From Actinomadura macrotermitis (lineage in GTDB: Bacteria; Actinomycetota; Actinomycetes; Streptosporangiales; Streptosporangiaceae): a DNA stretch of 64,000 nucleotides. Under the pieces are notes generated by a model. The model searched no databases and had not been told where the DNA came from. It worked only from the letters and a program-made list of their open reading frames with translations. The stretch's first letter is position 1; the number at the start of each line of letters is the position of its first letter. The translations under genes and the position numbers were made by a program. Location of the stretch: contig NZ_WEGH01000005.1 in assembly GCF_009604375.1 (NCBI RefSeq), forward strand, positions 372,001 through 436,000, given 5' to 3'. This document shows, in pieces, positions 26,236 to 33,682 of the stretch.

Positions 26236-27188
26236 CGCACGGTCTCCTTCTCGCGGCCGGGGGCGTCTTCGGTGAGGCGCAGGAACACCTCGTCGAGCGT
26301 GGGGCGGCGCAGGCCGACGTCGGCGGCGTCGACACCGGCCCGGTCCAGCTCGCGCACGGCCTCGACGAGCCGGACCGGCCCGCGCGTCAGCGCCACGCTG
26401 AGCCGCCCGCCGGCCAGTTCCGGGGCGGCGCCGGCCAGGCCGATCAGCACGTTCGCCGCGATGGAGGCCTGCGCGGGGTCGGCGAGCGCCACGTCGAGCC
26501 GGTCGCCGACGGCGGACTTCAGCTCGTCGGGCGTGCCGCCGGCGATGACCCGGCCGTGGTCGACGACCGCGACGTGGTCGGCGAGCCGGTCGGCCTCGTC
26601 CAGGTACTGGGTGGTCAGCAGCACGGTCGTGCCGTCGGCGACCAGTTCGCGCACGGCGTCCCAGATCTCGCCGCGGCTGCGCGGGTCCAGGCCCGTGGTC
26701 GGCTCGTCCAGGAACAGCACCTGCGGGCGCAGGATCAGGCTGGCGACCAGGTCCAGGCGGCGGCGCATGCCGCCGGAGTAGCCCTCCACCTGCCGGTCCG
26801 CGGCCTCGGCCAGCCCGAAGCGCTCCAGCAGCTCGTCGGCCCGGCGCCGGGCGTCGCGCCGCGACAGGTGGTAGAGCCGCCCGAACATGCGCAGGTTGCC
26901 GCGCCCGGTCAGCTTCTGGTCCACCGCCGCATGCTGCCCGGCCAGGCCGATGCGCGCCCGCACCTGGTCGGCCTGCCGGGCGACGTCGTACCCGGCGACG
27001 CGGGCGTGCCCGGCGTCGGGGTCGGCGAGCGTCGCCAGGATCCGCACGGCGGTGGTCTTGCCCGCGCCGTTCGGCCCGAGCAGCCCGCAGACGGTGCCCG
27101 CGGGGACGGCCAGGTCCAGCCCGCACAGCGCGCGGGTCGCGCCGAAGCGCTTGTGCAGCCCCTCGGCGATCACGATGGGCTCGGTCAT
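26232..27188 (-). CDS. ABC transporter ATP-binding protein (DrrA-like)
   Basis: A 318-residue ATPase. Walker A G-P-N-G-A-G-K-T-T near residue 41, Q-loop I-G-L-A-G-Q-H-A, signature Y-S-G-G-M-R-R-R-L near 137, Walker B V-L-F-L-D-E-P-T-T-G-L-D, and the C-terminal D-V-G-L-R-R-P-T-L-D-E-V-F-L tail place it in the DrrA family. ATG 27188 follows GGGAGGG. Frames open further upstream would run through the operators, so they are rejected. It is divergent from the TetR at 27288 with duplicated palindromes between. Confidence 0.92.
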   Translation of the reverse strand: MTEPIVIAEGLHKRFGATRALCGLDLAVPAGTVCGLLGPNGAGKTTAVRILATLADPDAGHARVAGYDVARQADQVRARIGLAGQHAAVDQKLTGRGNLRMFGRLYHLSRRDARRRADELLERFGLAEAADRQVEGYSGGMRRRLDLVASLILRPQVLFLDEPTTGLDPRSRGEIWDAVRELVADGTTVLLTTQYLDEADRLADHVAVVDHGRVIAGGTPDELKSAVGDRLDVALADPAQASIAANVLIGLAGAAPELAGGRLSVALTRGPVRLVEAVRELDRAGVDAADVGLRRPTLDEVFLRLTEDAPGREKETVR

Positions 27189-27203
27189 CGGCCCTCCCAT
27201 TGG

Positions 27204-27256
27204 GTACGACGTACGCGGTTGTTGCCCCCGAGGGTAAACAACCGGGTACGCCGTAC
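27204..27256. promoter_or_regulatory. Duplicated TetR operator of the DrrAB-like exporter
   Basis: GTACG-A-CGTAC (27204-27214) and GTACG-C-CGTAC (27246-27256) are two perfect 11-bp palindromes with centres 42 bp apart, four helical turns. Between them CGGTTGTT (27216-27223) and AACAACCG (27237-27244) form a further perfect inverted repeat. TAGGAT (27262-27267) is a plausible -10 for the TetR gene. Confidence 0.75.
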
Positions 27257-27287
27257 GCAACTAGGATGTGGCGCAGGAGGTGAGCCG

Positions 27288-28055
27288 GTGGCCGACACCG
27301 CGTCCCCGAACATCTGGATGCGCCCCGAGCGCCCGGCCCGCGGGCCGCGCCCGGCCTACAGCCGCGCGCAGATCACCGAGGCGGCGATCCGCGTCGCCGA
27401 CGCCGAGGGCCTGGAGGCGGCCTCCATGCGCCGCATCGCGGCCGAGATCGGCACCGGCGCGATGACGCTGTACCGGTACGTGCCGAGCCGCGACGACCTG
27501 ATCGCGCTCATGGTCGACCACGCGATCGGCCAGGAGCCGCTGCCCGAGCGGCCCTCGGGCGACTGGCGCGCCGACCTCGCCCTCGTCGCGCGGCACACCC
27601 GCGCCGTCGGGCTCCGCCACCGGTGGCTGGCCGACCTGCCCCCGGCCGGCGCCGTCTTCGGCCCGAACCAGCTGCGCGTCATCGAGTTCGCCTACGGCGC
27701 CCTGGACGTCGGCCTGCCCATCGACGACATCCTCACCTACGTCGGCATGGTGATGGGGCACGCCCAGCTGGCGGTCCGGGCCGAGATCGCCTGGGAGCGG
27801 GAGGCCGAGCGCGGCGGGGCGACCGCGGAGCAGCGGATGAGGCGGAACTCCCCGTACGTGGACCAGCTGATCCGCAGCGGCGAGCATCCGATGTTCGCCC
27901 GGATCGTCATGGACGCCCGCCAGCCCCACATGTCCCCCGACGAGCGGTTCCGCTACGGCCTGGACCGCGTCCTGGACTGCATCGGCGCCATGATCCCCAT
28001 CGGCCCGCGGATGTCGGCGCTCACCCGGGCGGACGCGCCGGCCCGGCCGTCCTGA
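27288..28055 (+). CDS. TetR-family regulator (of the DrrAB-like exporter)
   Basis: A 255-residue TetR/TetR_C protein. After an N-terminal extension containing P-A-R-G-P-R-P-A-Y-S comes the HTH: I-T-E-A-A-I-R-V-A-D-A-E-G-L, then M-R-R-I-A-A-E-I-G-T-G-A-M-T-L-Y-R-Y-V-P-S. The C-terminal domain is of the tetracycline-repressor type often paired with efflux pumps. GTG 27288 follows GGAGG at seven bases. It is divergent from the ABC exporter, so it most likely represses it and is released by the exported drug. A 13-bp terminator hairpin follows. Confidence 0.9.
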   Translation: MADTASPNIWMRPERPARGPRPAYSRAQITEAAIRVADAEGLEAASMRRIAAEIGTGAMTLYRYVPSRDDLIALMVDHAIGQEPLPERPSGDWRADLALVARHTRAVGLRHRWLADLPPAGAVFGPNQLRVIEFAYGALDVGLPIDDILTYVGMVMGHAQLAVRAEIAWEREAERGGATAEQRMRRNSPYVDQLIRSGEHPMFARIVMDARQPHMSPDERFRYGLDRVLDCIGAMIPIGPRMSALTRADAPARPS

Positions 28056-28065
28056 CCCGAGGGTG

Positions 28066-28102
28066 TGCCGTGGTCCCCTCCCCCCTTACGGGGACCACGG
28101 CA
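28066..28102. terminator. Bidirectional terminator between TetR and the roadblock operon
   Basis: TGCCGTGGTCCCC (28066-28078) and GGGGACCACGGCA (28090-28102) form a perfect 13-bp stem with an 11-base loop. The right arm ends four bases before the roadblock stop codon at 28107. Confidence 0.85.
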
Positions 28103-28106
28103 GGTC

Positions 28107-28478
28107 TCAGACCTCCAGGTCCTCCTCGATGCCCTTGAGGCGGTGCCGCGACAGCGCCAGGTTGGCCCGGCTCCGGTCCAGCACCATGTAGAGGAACAGG
28201 CCCTTGGACTTGCGGCCGGTCACCGGCCGGATGATGTGGTACTGCCCCGACAGCGTGATGAGGATGTCCTCGATGTCGTCCTTGAGGTTCAGCTGCTCCA
28301 TCGTGCGCATCTTGGCGCGCATCACCTCGGTGTTGCCGGCCGAGGCGACCTGCAGGTCCAGCGACTTGGAGCTGCCGAGCATGCCGAGGGCCATGCCGCT
28401 GTTGTAGTCGACGACGGCCGCGCCGACGGCGCCGTCGATCGACATCATGTCCTTCAGGGCCAGGTCCATGTTGCTCAT
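28107..28478 (-). CDS. Roadblock/LC7 domain protein (third in operon)
   Basis: A 123-residue single-domain roadblock/LC7 protein, similar in layout to MglB and the CvnB-type proteins of streptomycete conservons. It shows the alternating strand/helix pattern D-G-A-V-G-A-A-V-V-D-Y-N-S-G, helix L-K-D-D-I-E-D-I-L-I-T-L-S, and strand G-L-F-L-Y-M-V-L-D. ATG 28478 follows AAAGGA, which overlaps a duplicated stop codon of the gene before it. Roadblock dimers act as partners or GAPs of small Ras-like GTPases, but no such GTPase is nearby. It is the last gene of a four-gene operon. Confidence 0.85.
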   Translation of the reverse strand: MSNMDLALKDMMSIDGAVGAAVVDYNSGMALGMLGSSKSLDLQVASAGNTEVMRAKMRTMEQLNLKDDIEDILITLSGQYHIIRPVTGRKSKGLFLYMVLDRSRANLALSRHRLKGIEEDLEV

Positions 28479-28489
28479 GGGGTTTCCTT

Positions 28490-28519
28490 TCACTCGCGGT
28501 CGGTTCACTCGCGGTCGGT
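28490..28519. repeat. 15-bp perfect tandem duplication at a stop codon
   Basis: TCACTCGCGGTCGGT occurs twice without a gap (28490-28504 and 28505-28519). On the minus strand each copy encodes T-D-R-E-stop in phase, so the duplication adds a second stop codon and becomes the spacer carrying the start of the next ribosome-binding site. Confidence 0.9.
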
Positions 28520-28975
28520 GTCGCGCGGTTGCGGGGCCGGTGCGGCCAGGTGCCCGGCGATGGCGCGGGCGACCGGCCGCGACTCCAGATGGAGCCGGCC
28601 GACGTTGACGCCCGGGGACGCCAGCACGGTCAGGGACGCGGCGCGGCCCGCCGCGTAGATCACCACGTAGCCGCCGGTGCCGCGCACGACGACCTCGTGG
28701 AGCGCGCCGCCGTGCGCGGTCGCGGCGAGCCGGTACGACAGGGCCAGCTCCGAGGCGGTGAGCGCGGCCATCCCGGCGGGCTCGACGCGCCCGGGCAGGT
28801 CGCAGGCGATGAGCAGGCCGTCGGAGGAGGCGACCAGGCTGCCGACCAGGTCGCCGACGCGGTCGCGCAGGGTCTTCAGCTCGGCCAGCACGAGCGGATC
28901 GGGCCCGGTCCCCGGCGTGGTCACCTTCGTCAGCCTCCTCATCAGATCGCCCAGTCGCGGTCGCGGCGTGCTCAC
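28505..28975 (-). CDS. Roadblock/LC7 domain protein (second in operon)
   Basis: A 156-residue protein with an N-terminal basic stretch (R-P-R-L-G-D-L-M-R-R-L) and a roadblock/LC7 domain from about residue 40: V-G-D-L-V-G-S-L-V-A-S-S-D-G-L-L-I-A-C-D, then A-L-T-A-S-E-L-A-L-S, H-E-V-V-V-R-G-T-G-G-Y and final P-G-V-N-V-G-R-L-H-L. GTG 28975 overlaps the upstream stop (GTGA) and has AAGGA six bases before it. An ATG two codons earlier is less well spaced. It differs from the other two roadblock proteins in length and basic leader, so the three are not simple recent copies. Confidence 0.83.
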   Translation of the reverse strand: MSTPRPRLGDLMRRLTKVTTPGTGPDPLVLAELKTLRDRVGDLVGSLVASSDGLLIACDLPGRVEPAGMAALTASELALSYRLAATAHGGALHEVVVRGTGGYVVIYAAGRAASLTVLASPGVNVGRLHLESRPVARAIAGHLAAPAPQPRDTDRE

Positions 28976-29769
28976 ATGCATTCCTTCAGGGCCGTGCGCA
29001 GGCGCACCAGCACGTCCATGTCGGGCGGCGACCACTGCGCCGCCGGCGCGGGCGGCCGGACCGGCGCGGGCGGCGCGGCGCGCGGGGCCCGCACCGCCGC
29101 CGGCCGGATCAGCCCGGCGGCGCCCAGCTCCCGCGCGGCCAGCAGGCAGCCGTAGGTGGTGCGGCCGAGGTCCAGCGCCAGCTCGGCGGGCGTGCGCCGG
29201 CCGTCGGCGTTCAGCAGCAGTTCGGCCTGAAGCCCGGTGAGCACGACCCGCTGCCGGCGGATCCGGCGGACCGGCACGACCGGCGCCAGGTCGGTGGGCG
29301 GCACGGGCCACACGGCGTCCAGCCGGTCGCGCCGCCGCGCGCACTCGTGCGCCAGCGTCGCCGGGGTGACCCGGCAGAGCGGCGCGAGCCAGTGCGCCGG
29401 GCCGGCGCCGAACCGCGGGACGGCGGCCGAGCCGAGCAGGAAGTAGGCCGCGTCGAACAGCGCCAGCAGCGCGAACATCTCCAGCTGCGGCCGGGGCAGG
29501 CCGGGCGCGCCGTCCAGGCCGCCGAGCCTGATCCGGCCCCACTCCTCGGTGCTGACCATGCCCGACCCGACGGCGAGCCGGTCCAGGCCGGTGGCGCGGC
29601 GGCTCCCGGCGAAGACGACGGCGCCCTCGGCCACATGGAAGGCCCCCTCGTCGCCGACGCGCAGCACCCCGGTGCGCCTTTCCTTCTCCAGGCGGCGCAG
29701 TTCCGCGAGGATCCGGGTTTCCTCGTTCCCCGGATCGGCGGCCGTCACCGCAAGGGCCTTACCGCTCAT
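28972..29769 (-). CDS. PatA/DUF4388-like protein with C-terminal winged-helix-like segment
   Basis: A 265-residue cytosolic protein. Residues 15-75 (L-R-R-L-E-K-E-R-R-T-G-V-L-R-V-G, then A-V-V-F-A-G-S-R) match the PatA N-terminal/DUF4388 pattern of a small beta-rich module found in response-regulator-like and gliding-related proteins. The centre is helical. Residues 185-225 (L-N-A-D-G-R-R-T-P-A-E-L-A, G-A-A-G-L-I-R-P) look like a winged helix. It overlaps both neighbours, by 11 bases upstream and 4 downstream, so all are made together. It may be the effector or scaffold of the three roadblock proteins, which is inference. Confidence 0.65.
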   Translation of the reverse strand: MSGKALAVTAADPGNEETRILAELRRLEKERRTGVLRVGDEGAFHVAEGAVVFAGSRRATGLDRLAVGSGMVSTEEWGRIRLGGLDGAPGLPRPQLEMFALLALFDAAYFLLGSAAVPRFGAGPAHWLAPLCRVTPATLAHECARRRDRLDAVWPVPPTDLAPVVPVRRIRRQRVVLTGLQAELLLNADGRRTPAELALDLGRTTYGCLLAARELGAAGLIRPAAVRAPRAAPPAPVRPPAPAAQWSPPDMDVLVRLRTALKECM

Positions 29770-30151
29770 CGCCGGTGACGCCCATTTCCTCGATGAGCCT
29801 TTGGACGTGAATCCGGGCCAGTGCGAGATTCCCCTTGTCGTGATCGACGGACAGATGCAGGAACAACTGCCCGTCGAAGGTCTGCCCGAAGAGCGTGAGC
29901 AGATGGAAACCGCGCGTCCCGCGCACGATGATCTCGGTGATGTCGTCCCCCGCGCGGCCGGTGCCGAAGGCGGGGCAGGCCAGCACCGAGCGCACCGCCT
30001 CGGTGGTCGCCGCCGCGTCCTCGTGCTGGTCGAGCCGGTCCCGGTGGCCGGCCGCGGCGACCGCCAGGCCGCTCGCCCCGTCCACCAGGGTGACGCTGCG
30101 GGCGCCGGGGATCTCCATGATCCGGTTCAGGCAGCCGTCGATGCCGAGCAT
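29759..30151 (-). CDS. Roadblock/LC7 domain protein (first in operon)
   Basis: A 130-residue roadblock/LC7 protein. It begins M-L-G-I-D-G-C-L-N-R-I-M and runs A-R-S-V-T-L-V-D-G-A-S-G-L-A-V-A-A-A-G. Later segments D-D-I-T-E-I-I-V-R-G-T-R-G-F-H-L-L and Q-L-F-L-H-L-S-V-D complete the fold, with a closing helix A-R-I-H-V-Q-R-L-I-E-E-M. ATG 30151 follows a G-rich site (GGGGGTG). It is the promoter-proximal gene of the operon and overlaps the next gene by 11 bases. Motility or cell-polarity function, as for MglB, cannot be assumed in an actinomycete. Confidence 0.83.
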   Translation of the reverse strand: MLGIDGCLNRIMEIPGARSVTLVDGASGLAVAAAGHRDRLDQHEDAAATTEAVRSVLACPAFGTGRAGDDITEIIVRGTRGFHLLTLFGQTFDGQLFLHLSVDHDKGNLALARIHVQRLIEEMGVTGDER

Positions 30152-30200
30152 TGCTTCACCCCCGCCAGGTGTGGGTCGCGGTGCCCGACGCTACACGCGG

Positions 30201-30217
30201 CCCCGCCCGTTGCGGGG
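30201..30217. promoter_or_regulatory. Hairpin in the leader of the roadblock operon
   Basis: CCCCGC-CCGTT-GCGGGG is a perfect 6-bp stem with five-base loop, 50 bases before the first roadblock start. It could be a leader structure of that operon or the end of a transcript from the other direction. Confidence 0.4.
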
Positions 30218-30315
30218 TGAAACATAAGGAAATTCCAGACGACCCGGCATCTTGGCCGAAAGGGGACAGTATTCCGTCTTCTCGGGGTAATAATACCGAT
30301 CGGAACTTTTCCCCT

Positions 30316-30331
30316 AATACCGTTTGGTATT
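30316..30331. promoter_or_regulatory. Palindrome in the AT-rich spacer upstream of the roadblock operon
   Basis: AATACC-GTTT-GGTATT is a perfect inverted repeat. The 208-base spacer 30152-30359 is notably less GC-rich than its surroundings and contains further AATACC and GGTAAT half-sites (30280-30300), so it probably holds the operon promoter and a regulator site. The adjacent esterase gene ends here and its own promoter is elsewhere. Confidence 0.45.
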
Positions 30332-30359
30332 CACGGTCCGCCCTTTCCGGTGCCCGCGC

Positions 30360-31277
30360 TCACAGCGCGCGGACGAGCGCGGCGGCCATCTCGGCGCGGG
30401 CCCGCCGGGAGATCCCGGCGTCGGGGGCCACATGGTCGAAGACGTGGAACGTCCCCGGCACGTGGTGCAGCTCGACCGGCACGCCCGCGTCCAGCAGCCC
30501 GAGCGCGTACCGGTTGCCCTCGTCGCGCAGCGGGTCGTGCTCGGCGGTGAGGACGTAGGCGGGCGGCAGGCCGGACAGGTCCGCGGCGCGGGCGGGCGCG
30601 GCGTAGGCCGGCTCGTCGACGCCGTCGAGGCCCGCCGGGAGGTAGAGCGGCCACATCTGGGCGGCGGCGGCCGAGTCGAACGCCGGGACGTCGGTGAACG
30701 AGGCCGCCGAGCGGGTGCGCATGCGGTCGTCGAGCGCCGGGCAGATGAGGAGCTGGAACGCGATGGCCGGGCCGCCCCGGTCGCGGGCCAGCAGGGTCAC
30801 CGCGGCGGCGAGCCCGCCGCCCGCGCTGCCGCCGGCGACGGCGAGGCGGGCGGGGTCGACGCCCAGTTCGGTGGCGTTCTCCACCGTCCAGCACAGGGCC
30901 TCGTAGCAGTCCTCCAGCCCGGCGGGGAAAGGGTGCTCAGGGGCCAGCCGGTAGTCCACCGAGATCACCACGAAGCCGGTCCGCCGGGCCAGGTCCAGGG
31001 CGCGCCGGTGCTCGCTGTCGAGGCTGCCCATGACGAATCCGCCGCCGTGGAAGTCCAGCACGACGGGGGCGGGCGCGTCCGCGTCCACCGGGCGGTACAC
31101 GCGGACGCGCGGCCCGCCGGTCTCCAGGTCGGTGATCTGGACGGTGTCGTCGGCCGGGAGCGCAGCGACGGCGGCACGGGCGGCGGCCAGCGCGGCCTCC
31201 CGCACGGCGACCGGATCGGTGAGGTCGGTGCGCGGCAGCGTCGCGGCGATCTCGGCGAGTTCGGGGTCGAGCCACAT
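30360..31277 (-). CDS. Alpha/beta hydrolase, hormone-sensitive-lipase-type esterase
   Basis: A 305-residue esterase of family IV. The oxyanion motif is D-F-H-G-G-G-F-V near residue 76, the nucleophile elbow G-G-S-A-G-G-G near 148, the acid A-E-H-D-P-L-R-D near 250 and the His in V-P-G-T-F-H-V-F-D-H near 280. It hydrolyses short acyl or aryl esters. It lies 36 bases downstream of the MFS transporter on the same strand, so the LysR-type regulator at 32804 may control both. Confidence 0.92.
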   Translation of the reverse strand: MWLDPELAEIAATLPRTDLTDPVAVREAALAAARAAVAALPADDTVQITDLETGGPRVRVYRPVDADAPAPVVLDFHGGGFVMGSLDSEHRRALDLARRTGFVVISVDYRLAPEHPFPAGLEDCYEALCWTVENATELGVDPARLAVAGGSAGGGLAAAVTLLARDRGGPAIAFQLLICPALDDRMRTRSAASFTDVPAFDSAAAAQMWPLYLPAGLDGVDEPAYAAPARAADLSGLPPAYVLTAEHDPLRDEGNRYALGLLDAGVPVELHHVPGTFHVFDHVAPDAGISRRARAEMAAALVRAL

Positions 31278-31313
31278 GGTGTCGTCTCCCAGGGGTTTCA
31301 GCGGTCAGGGGTT

Positions 31314-32708
31314 TCAGCGGCGGCCTGCGCACAGGCCGGTGACGGCGGCCAGGACCAGGACGGCCACGGTGGTGACGGCGGTGGCGTGGGTGTAGCCGGT
31401 GAAGGGGACGCCGGGCGAGCCGGGCGCGGAACCGAGGACGCGGGCGAACAGGGCCCCGATCAGCGCCACGCCCGCGGCGTTCGCGACCTGCGTGGCGGTG
31501 AGCAGGACACCACCGGCGGCCCCGGCGTCCGCCGGGTCCACCCCGGCCAGCACCGTGCCGATCAGCGGTGCGGCGACCAGGCCCTGCCCGACCCCGCACA
31601 GCGTGAGCAGGGGCAGCAGCCGGCCGATCTGGTCTCCCGCCGGGGCGGACAGCACGACGAGCAGCACCCCGGCCAGACCGATCGCCATCAGGACCGTCCC
31701 GCGGGCCGGCCCGCCGTGCCGGCGGCCGGCGAGGCTCGCCACGGCGAACCCGGCGCCGAGCGGCGCGAAGACCAGGCCGCTGCCGAGCGGGTCCAGGCCG
31801 AGCCCGGCCTGCAGGTGGTAGGCGAGCAGCAGGAAGAACCCGGCGTTGCCCGCGTAGAAGGCCAGCACGGTCAGCAGCCCGCGGACGATCCGCCGCTGGG
31901 CCAGCAGCCGCATCGGCACCAGCGGATCCGCCTGCCGCCGCTCGACCAGCGCGAACGCCGCGAACAGCGCCAGCCCGGCGCCGGTTCCGGCCGCGACGAC
32001 CGGCAGGCCCCGCTCCAGCACGGGCGGGAGCAGCAGGGCCGTGAGCGCGAGCGCCAGCAGCCCGGCCCCGGCCAGGTCGGGCCTGGCCTGCGCGCCCCGG
32101 CTCTCGCGGACGGTCAGCCCCGCCGCGACCAGCGCCACCGCCCCGATCGGGACGTTCACCAGGAACACCGCGCGCCAGCCGAGGCCGAGGGCGTCCCAGG
32201 CGAGCAGCGCGCCGCCGGCGAGCTGCCCGGCGATGGACGCCAACCCGACCGCCGCGCCGTAGCAGGCGAGCGCGGTGGCGCGGGCCTGGCCGGTGAAGGC
32301 GTGCTGGATGATCGACAGGACCTGCGGGAGCATCACCGCCGCGGCCAGCCCCTGCAGCACGCGCGCGGCGATCAGCGCGGGCGCCGTCGGCGCCGCCGCG
32401 CACGCCAGCGAGGCCAGCACGAACAGCACGACACCGGTCAGGAACATCCGGCGGCGGCCGTACCGGTCGCCGAGCCGGCCGCCCGTCACCAGCCCGACCG
32501 CGTAGGCGAGGGCGTAGCCGGCGGCCACGAACTGCACCGCGCCGAACGAGGCGTGCAGATCGCGCTGGACCGACGGCACGGCGACCGTCACGATGCCGGC
32601 GTCCAGCACGCCCATGAACGTGGCGAGCAGCACCGCGGCCAGCGCGGCCCAGGGCCGTGCCGCGGCGCCGCCGGCGGCACGGGAGCGATTGATGATCACT
32701 GTGGTCAT
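31314..32708 (-). CDS. MFS transporter, EmrB/QacA (DHA2)-like
   Basis: A 464-residue efflux permease with 12-14 hydrophobic helices. Motif A between helices 2 and 3 is G-G-R-L-G-D-R-Y-G-R-R-R. Helix 1 has G-V-L-D-A-G-I-V-T-V-A-V-P-S, the DHA2 pattern with D in the first helix. Helix 5 carries the antiporter motif area G-A-L-L-A-W-D-A-L-G-L-G-W-R. ATG 32708 is chosen since earlier in-frame starts run into the LysR operator. Co-transcribed with the esterase. Confidence 0.88.
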   Translation of the reverse strand: MTTVIINRSRAAGGAAARPWAALAAVLLATFMGVLDAGIVTVAVPSVQRDLHASFGAVQFVAAGYALAYAVGLVTGGRLGDRYGRRRMFLTGVVLFVLASLACAAAPTAPALIAARVLQGLAAAVMLPQVLSIIQHAFTGQARATALACYGAAVGLASIAGQLAGGALLAWDALGLGWRAVFLVNVPIGAVALVAAGLTVRESRGAQARPDLAGAGLLALALTALLLPPVLERGLPVVAAGTGAGLALFAAFALVERRQADPLVPMRLLAQRRIVRGLLTVLAFYAGNAGFFLLLAYHLQAGLGLDPLGSGLVFAPLGAGFAVASLAGRRHGGPARGTVLMAIGLAGVLLVVLSAPAGDQIGRLLPLLTLCGVGQGLVAAPLIGTVLAGVDPADAGAAGGVLLTATQVANAAGVALIGALFARVLGSAPGSPGVPFTGYTHATAVTTVAVLVLAAVTGLCAGRR

Positions 32709-32760
32709 GCCGGTATTCAGCCACCGGCGCCGCGGCCGCGTCCAAGTCCGGGATCTTCCC

Positions 32761-32785
32761 CTGTGATAAGCCGCAGTGATCACAG
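32761..32785. promoter_or_regulatory. LysR-type operator (T-N11-A box)
   Basis: CTGTGAT and ATCACAG are perfect inverted arms separated by exactly 11 bases, the classical LTTR recognition format. It lies between the divergent MFS and LysR genes. TAGGAT (32790-32795) just downstream is a plausible -10 for a leaderless LysR message starting at ATG 32804. Confidence 0.8.
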
Positions 32786-32803
32786 CGGCTAGGATGCGGG
32801 GGC

Positions 32804-33682
32804 ATGGAACTACGGCATCTGCGCTACTTCGTCGCGGTCGCCGAGGAACTGCACTACGGCCGCGCCGCGCAGCGGCTGCACGTGGCCCAGCCCGGCCTCA
32901 GCCAGCAGATCAAGGCGTTCGAGCGGGAACTGGGCGTCGAGCTGTTCGCGCGCAACCGGCGCGGCGTGGCGCTGACCGCCGCCGGGGCGGCGCTGCTGCC
33001 CGCCGCCACCGACGTCCTCGCCCGCGCCGACGCCGCGGTGGAGCTGGCCCGCCGCCACGGCACCGGCGAGGCCGGACGCCTGACGATCAGCCTCACCCGG
33101 TCCGCGCCGCGCCGCGTCGTCACCGAGCTGGTGGACCCCTTCCGCGCCGCCCATCCGGCCGTGGAGGTCAGGGTCACCAGCGGCTTCACCGCCCAGGACG
33201 AGCAGCGGCTGCGCGACCGCTCGATCGACGCGGCGTTCCTGCGGATGCTGGACGACCCGCGCGACGACCTGGCCGACCGCACCGTCGGCACCGAGGCCAT
33301 CGTGGCGGCCGTCCCCAGCGCCGACCCGCTGGCCCGCAAGCGCCGCCTGCGCCGCGCCGACGTGACCGGCCGCCCGCTGGTCTGGTGGCCGCGCGAGCAC
33401 GGCCCGCGCATGTGGGACCGCATGCTCGACGAGGTGTTCGGCGAAGGCGTCCGCCCGGAACCGGCGCACTGGGAGCCGGAGGAGGAGCACATGCTGCACG
33501 CCGTGGCGCAGGGGCACGGCGTCACCTTCATCACCGAGGGCAAGGCGGCCGCGCTCCACGTCCCCGGCGTCGCCGTCCGCCGCTTCGCCGAGCCCGTCCC
33601 CACGGTCCCGATCACCCTGGCGTGGCTGCGCGGCAACCCCAACCCGGCGCTGCGCCGCTTCCTGGAGCACCTCCCCGGCTAG
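32804..33682 (+). CDS. LysR-family transcriptional regulator
   Basis: A 292-residue LTTR. The HTH M-E-L-R-H-L-R-Y-F-V-A-V-A-E-E-L-H-Y, A-A-Q-R-L-H-V-A-Q-P-G-L-S and F-E-R-E-L-G-V-E-L-F is canonical, followed by the two-lobe effector domain. ATG 32804 lies eight bases after a -10-like TAGGAT. The GGGGG upstream is too close for a good ribosome-binding site, so leaderless initiation is likely. It is divergent from the MFS-esterase operon and the T-N11-A box between them is its probable binding site. Its stop overlaps the end of the convergent TetR gene by four bases. Confidence 0.92.
   Translation: MELRHLRYFVAVAEELHYGRAAQRLHVAQPGLSQQIKAFERELGVELFARNRRGVALTAAGAALLPAATDVLARADAAVELARRHGTGEAGRLTISLTRSAPRRVVTELVDPFRAAHPAVEVRVTSGFTAQDEQRLRDRSIDAAFLRMLDDPRDDLADRTVGTEAIVAAVPSADPLARKRRLRRADVTGRPLVWWPREHGPRMWDRMLDEVFGEGVRPEPAHWEPEEEHMLHAVAQGHGVTFITEGKAAALHVPGVAVRRFAEPVPTVPITLAWLRGNPNPALRRFLEHLPG

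Noticed and set aside
30324..32792. An 822-residue plus-strand frame over the esterase and MFS genes
   Set aside because: Gly/Arg/Gln/His-rich composition with no motifs; typical shadow of GC-rich third positions on the other strand.
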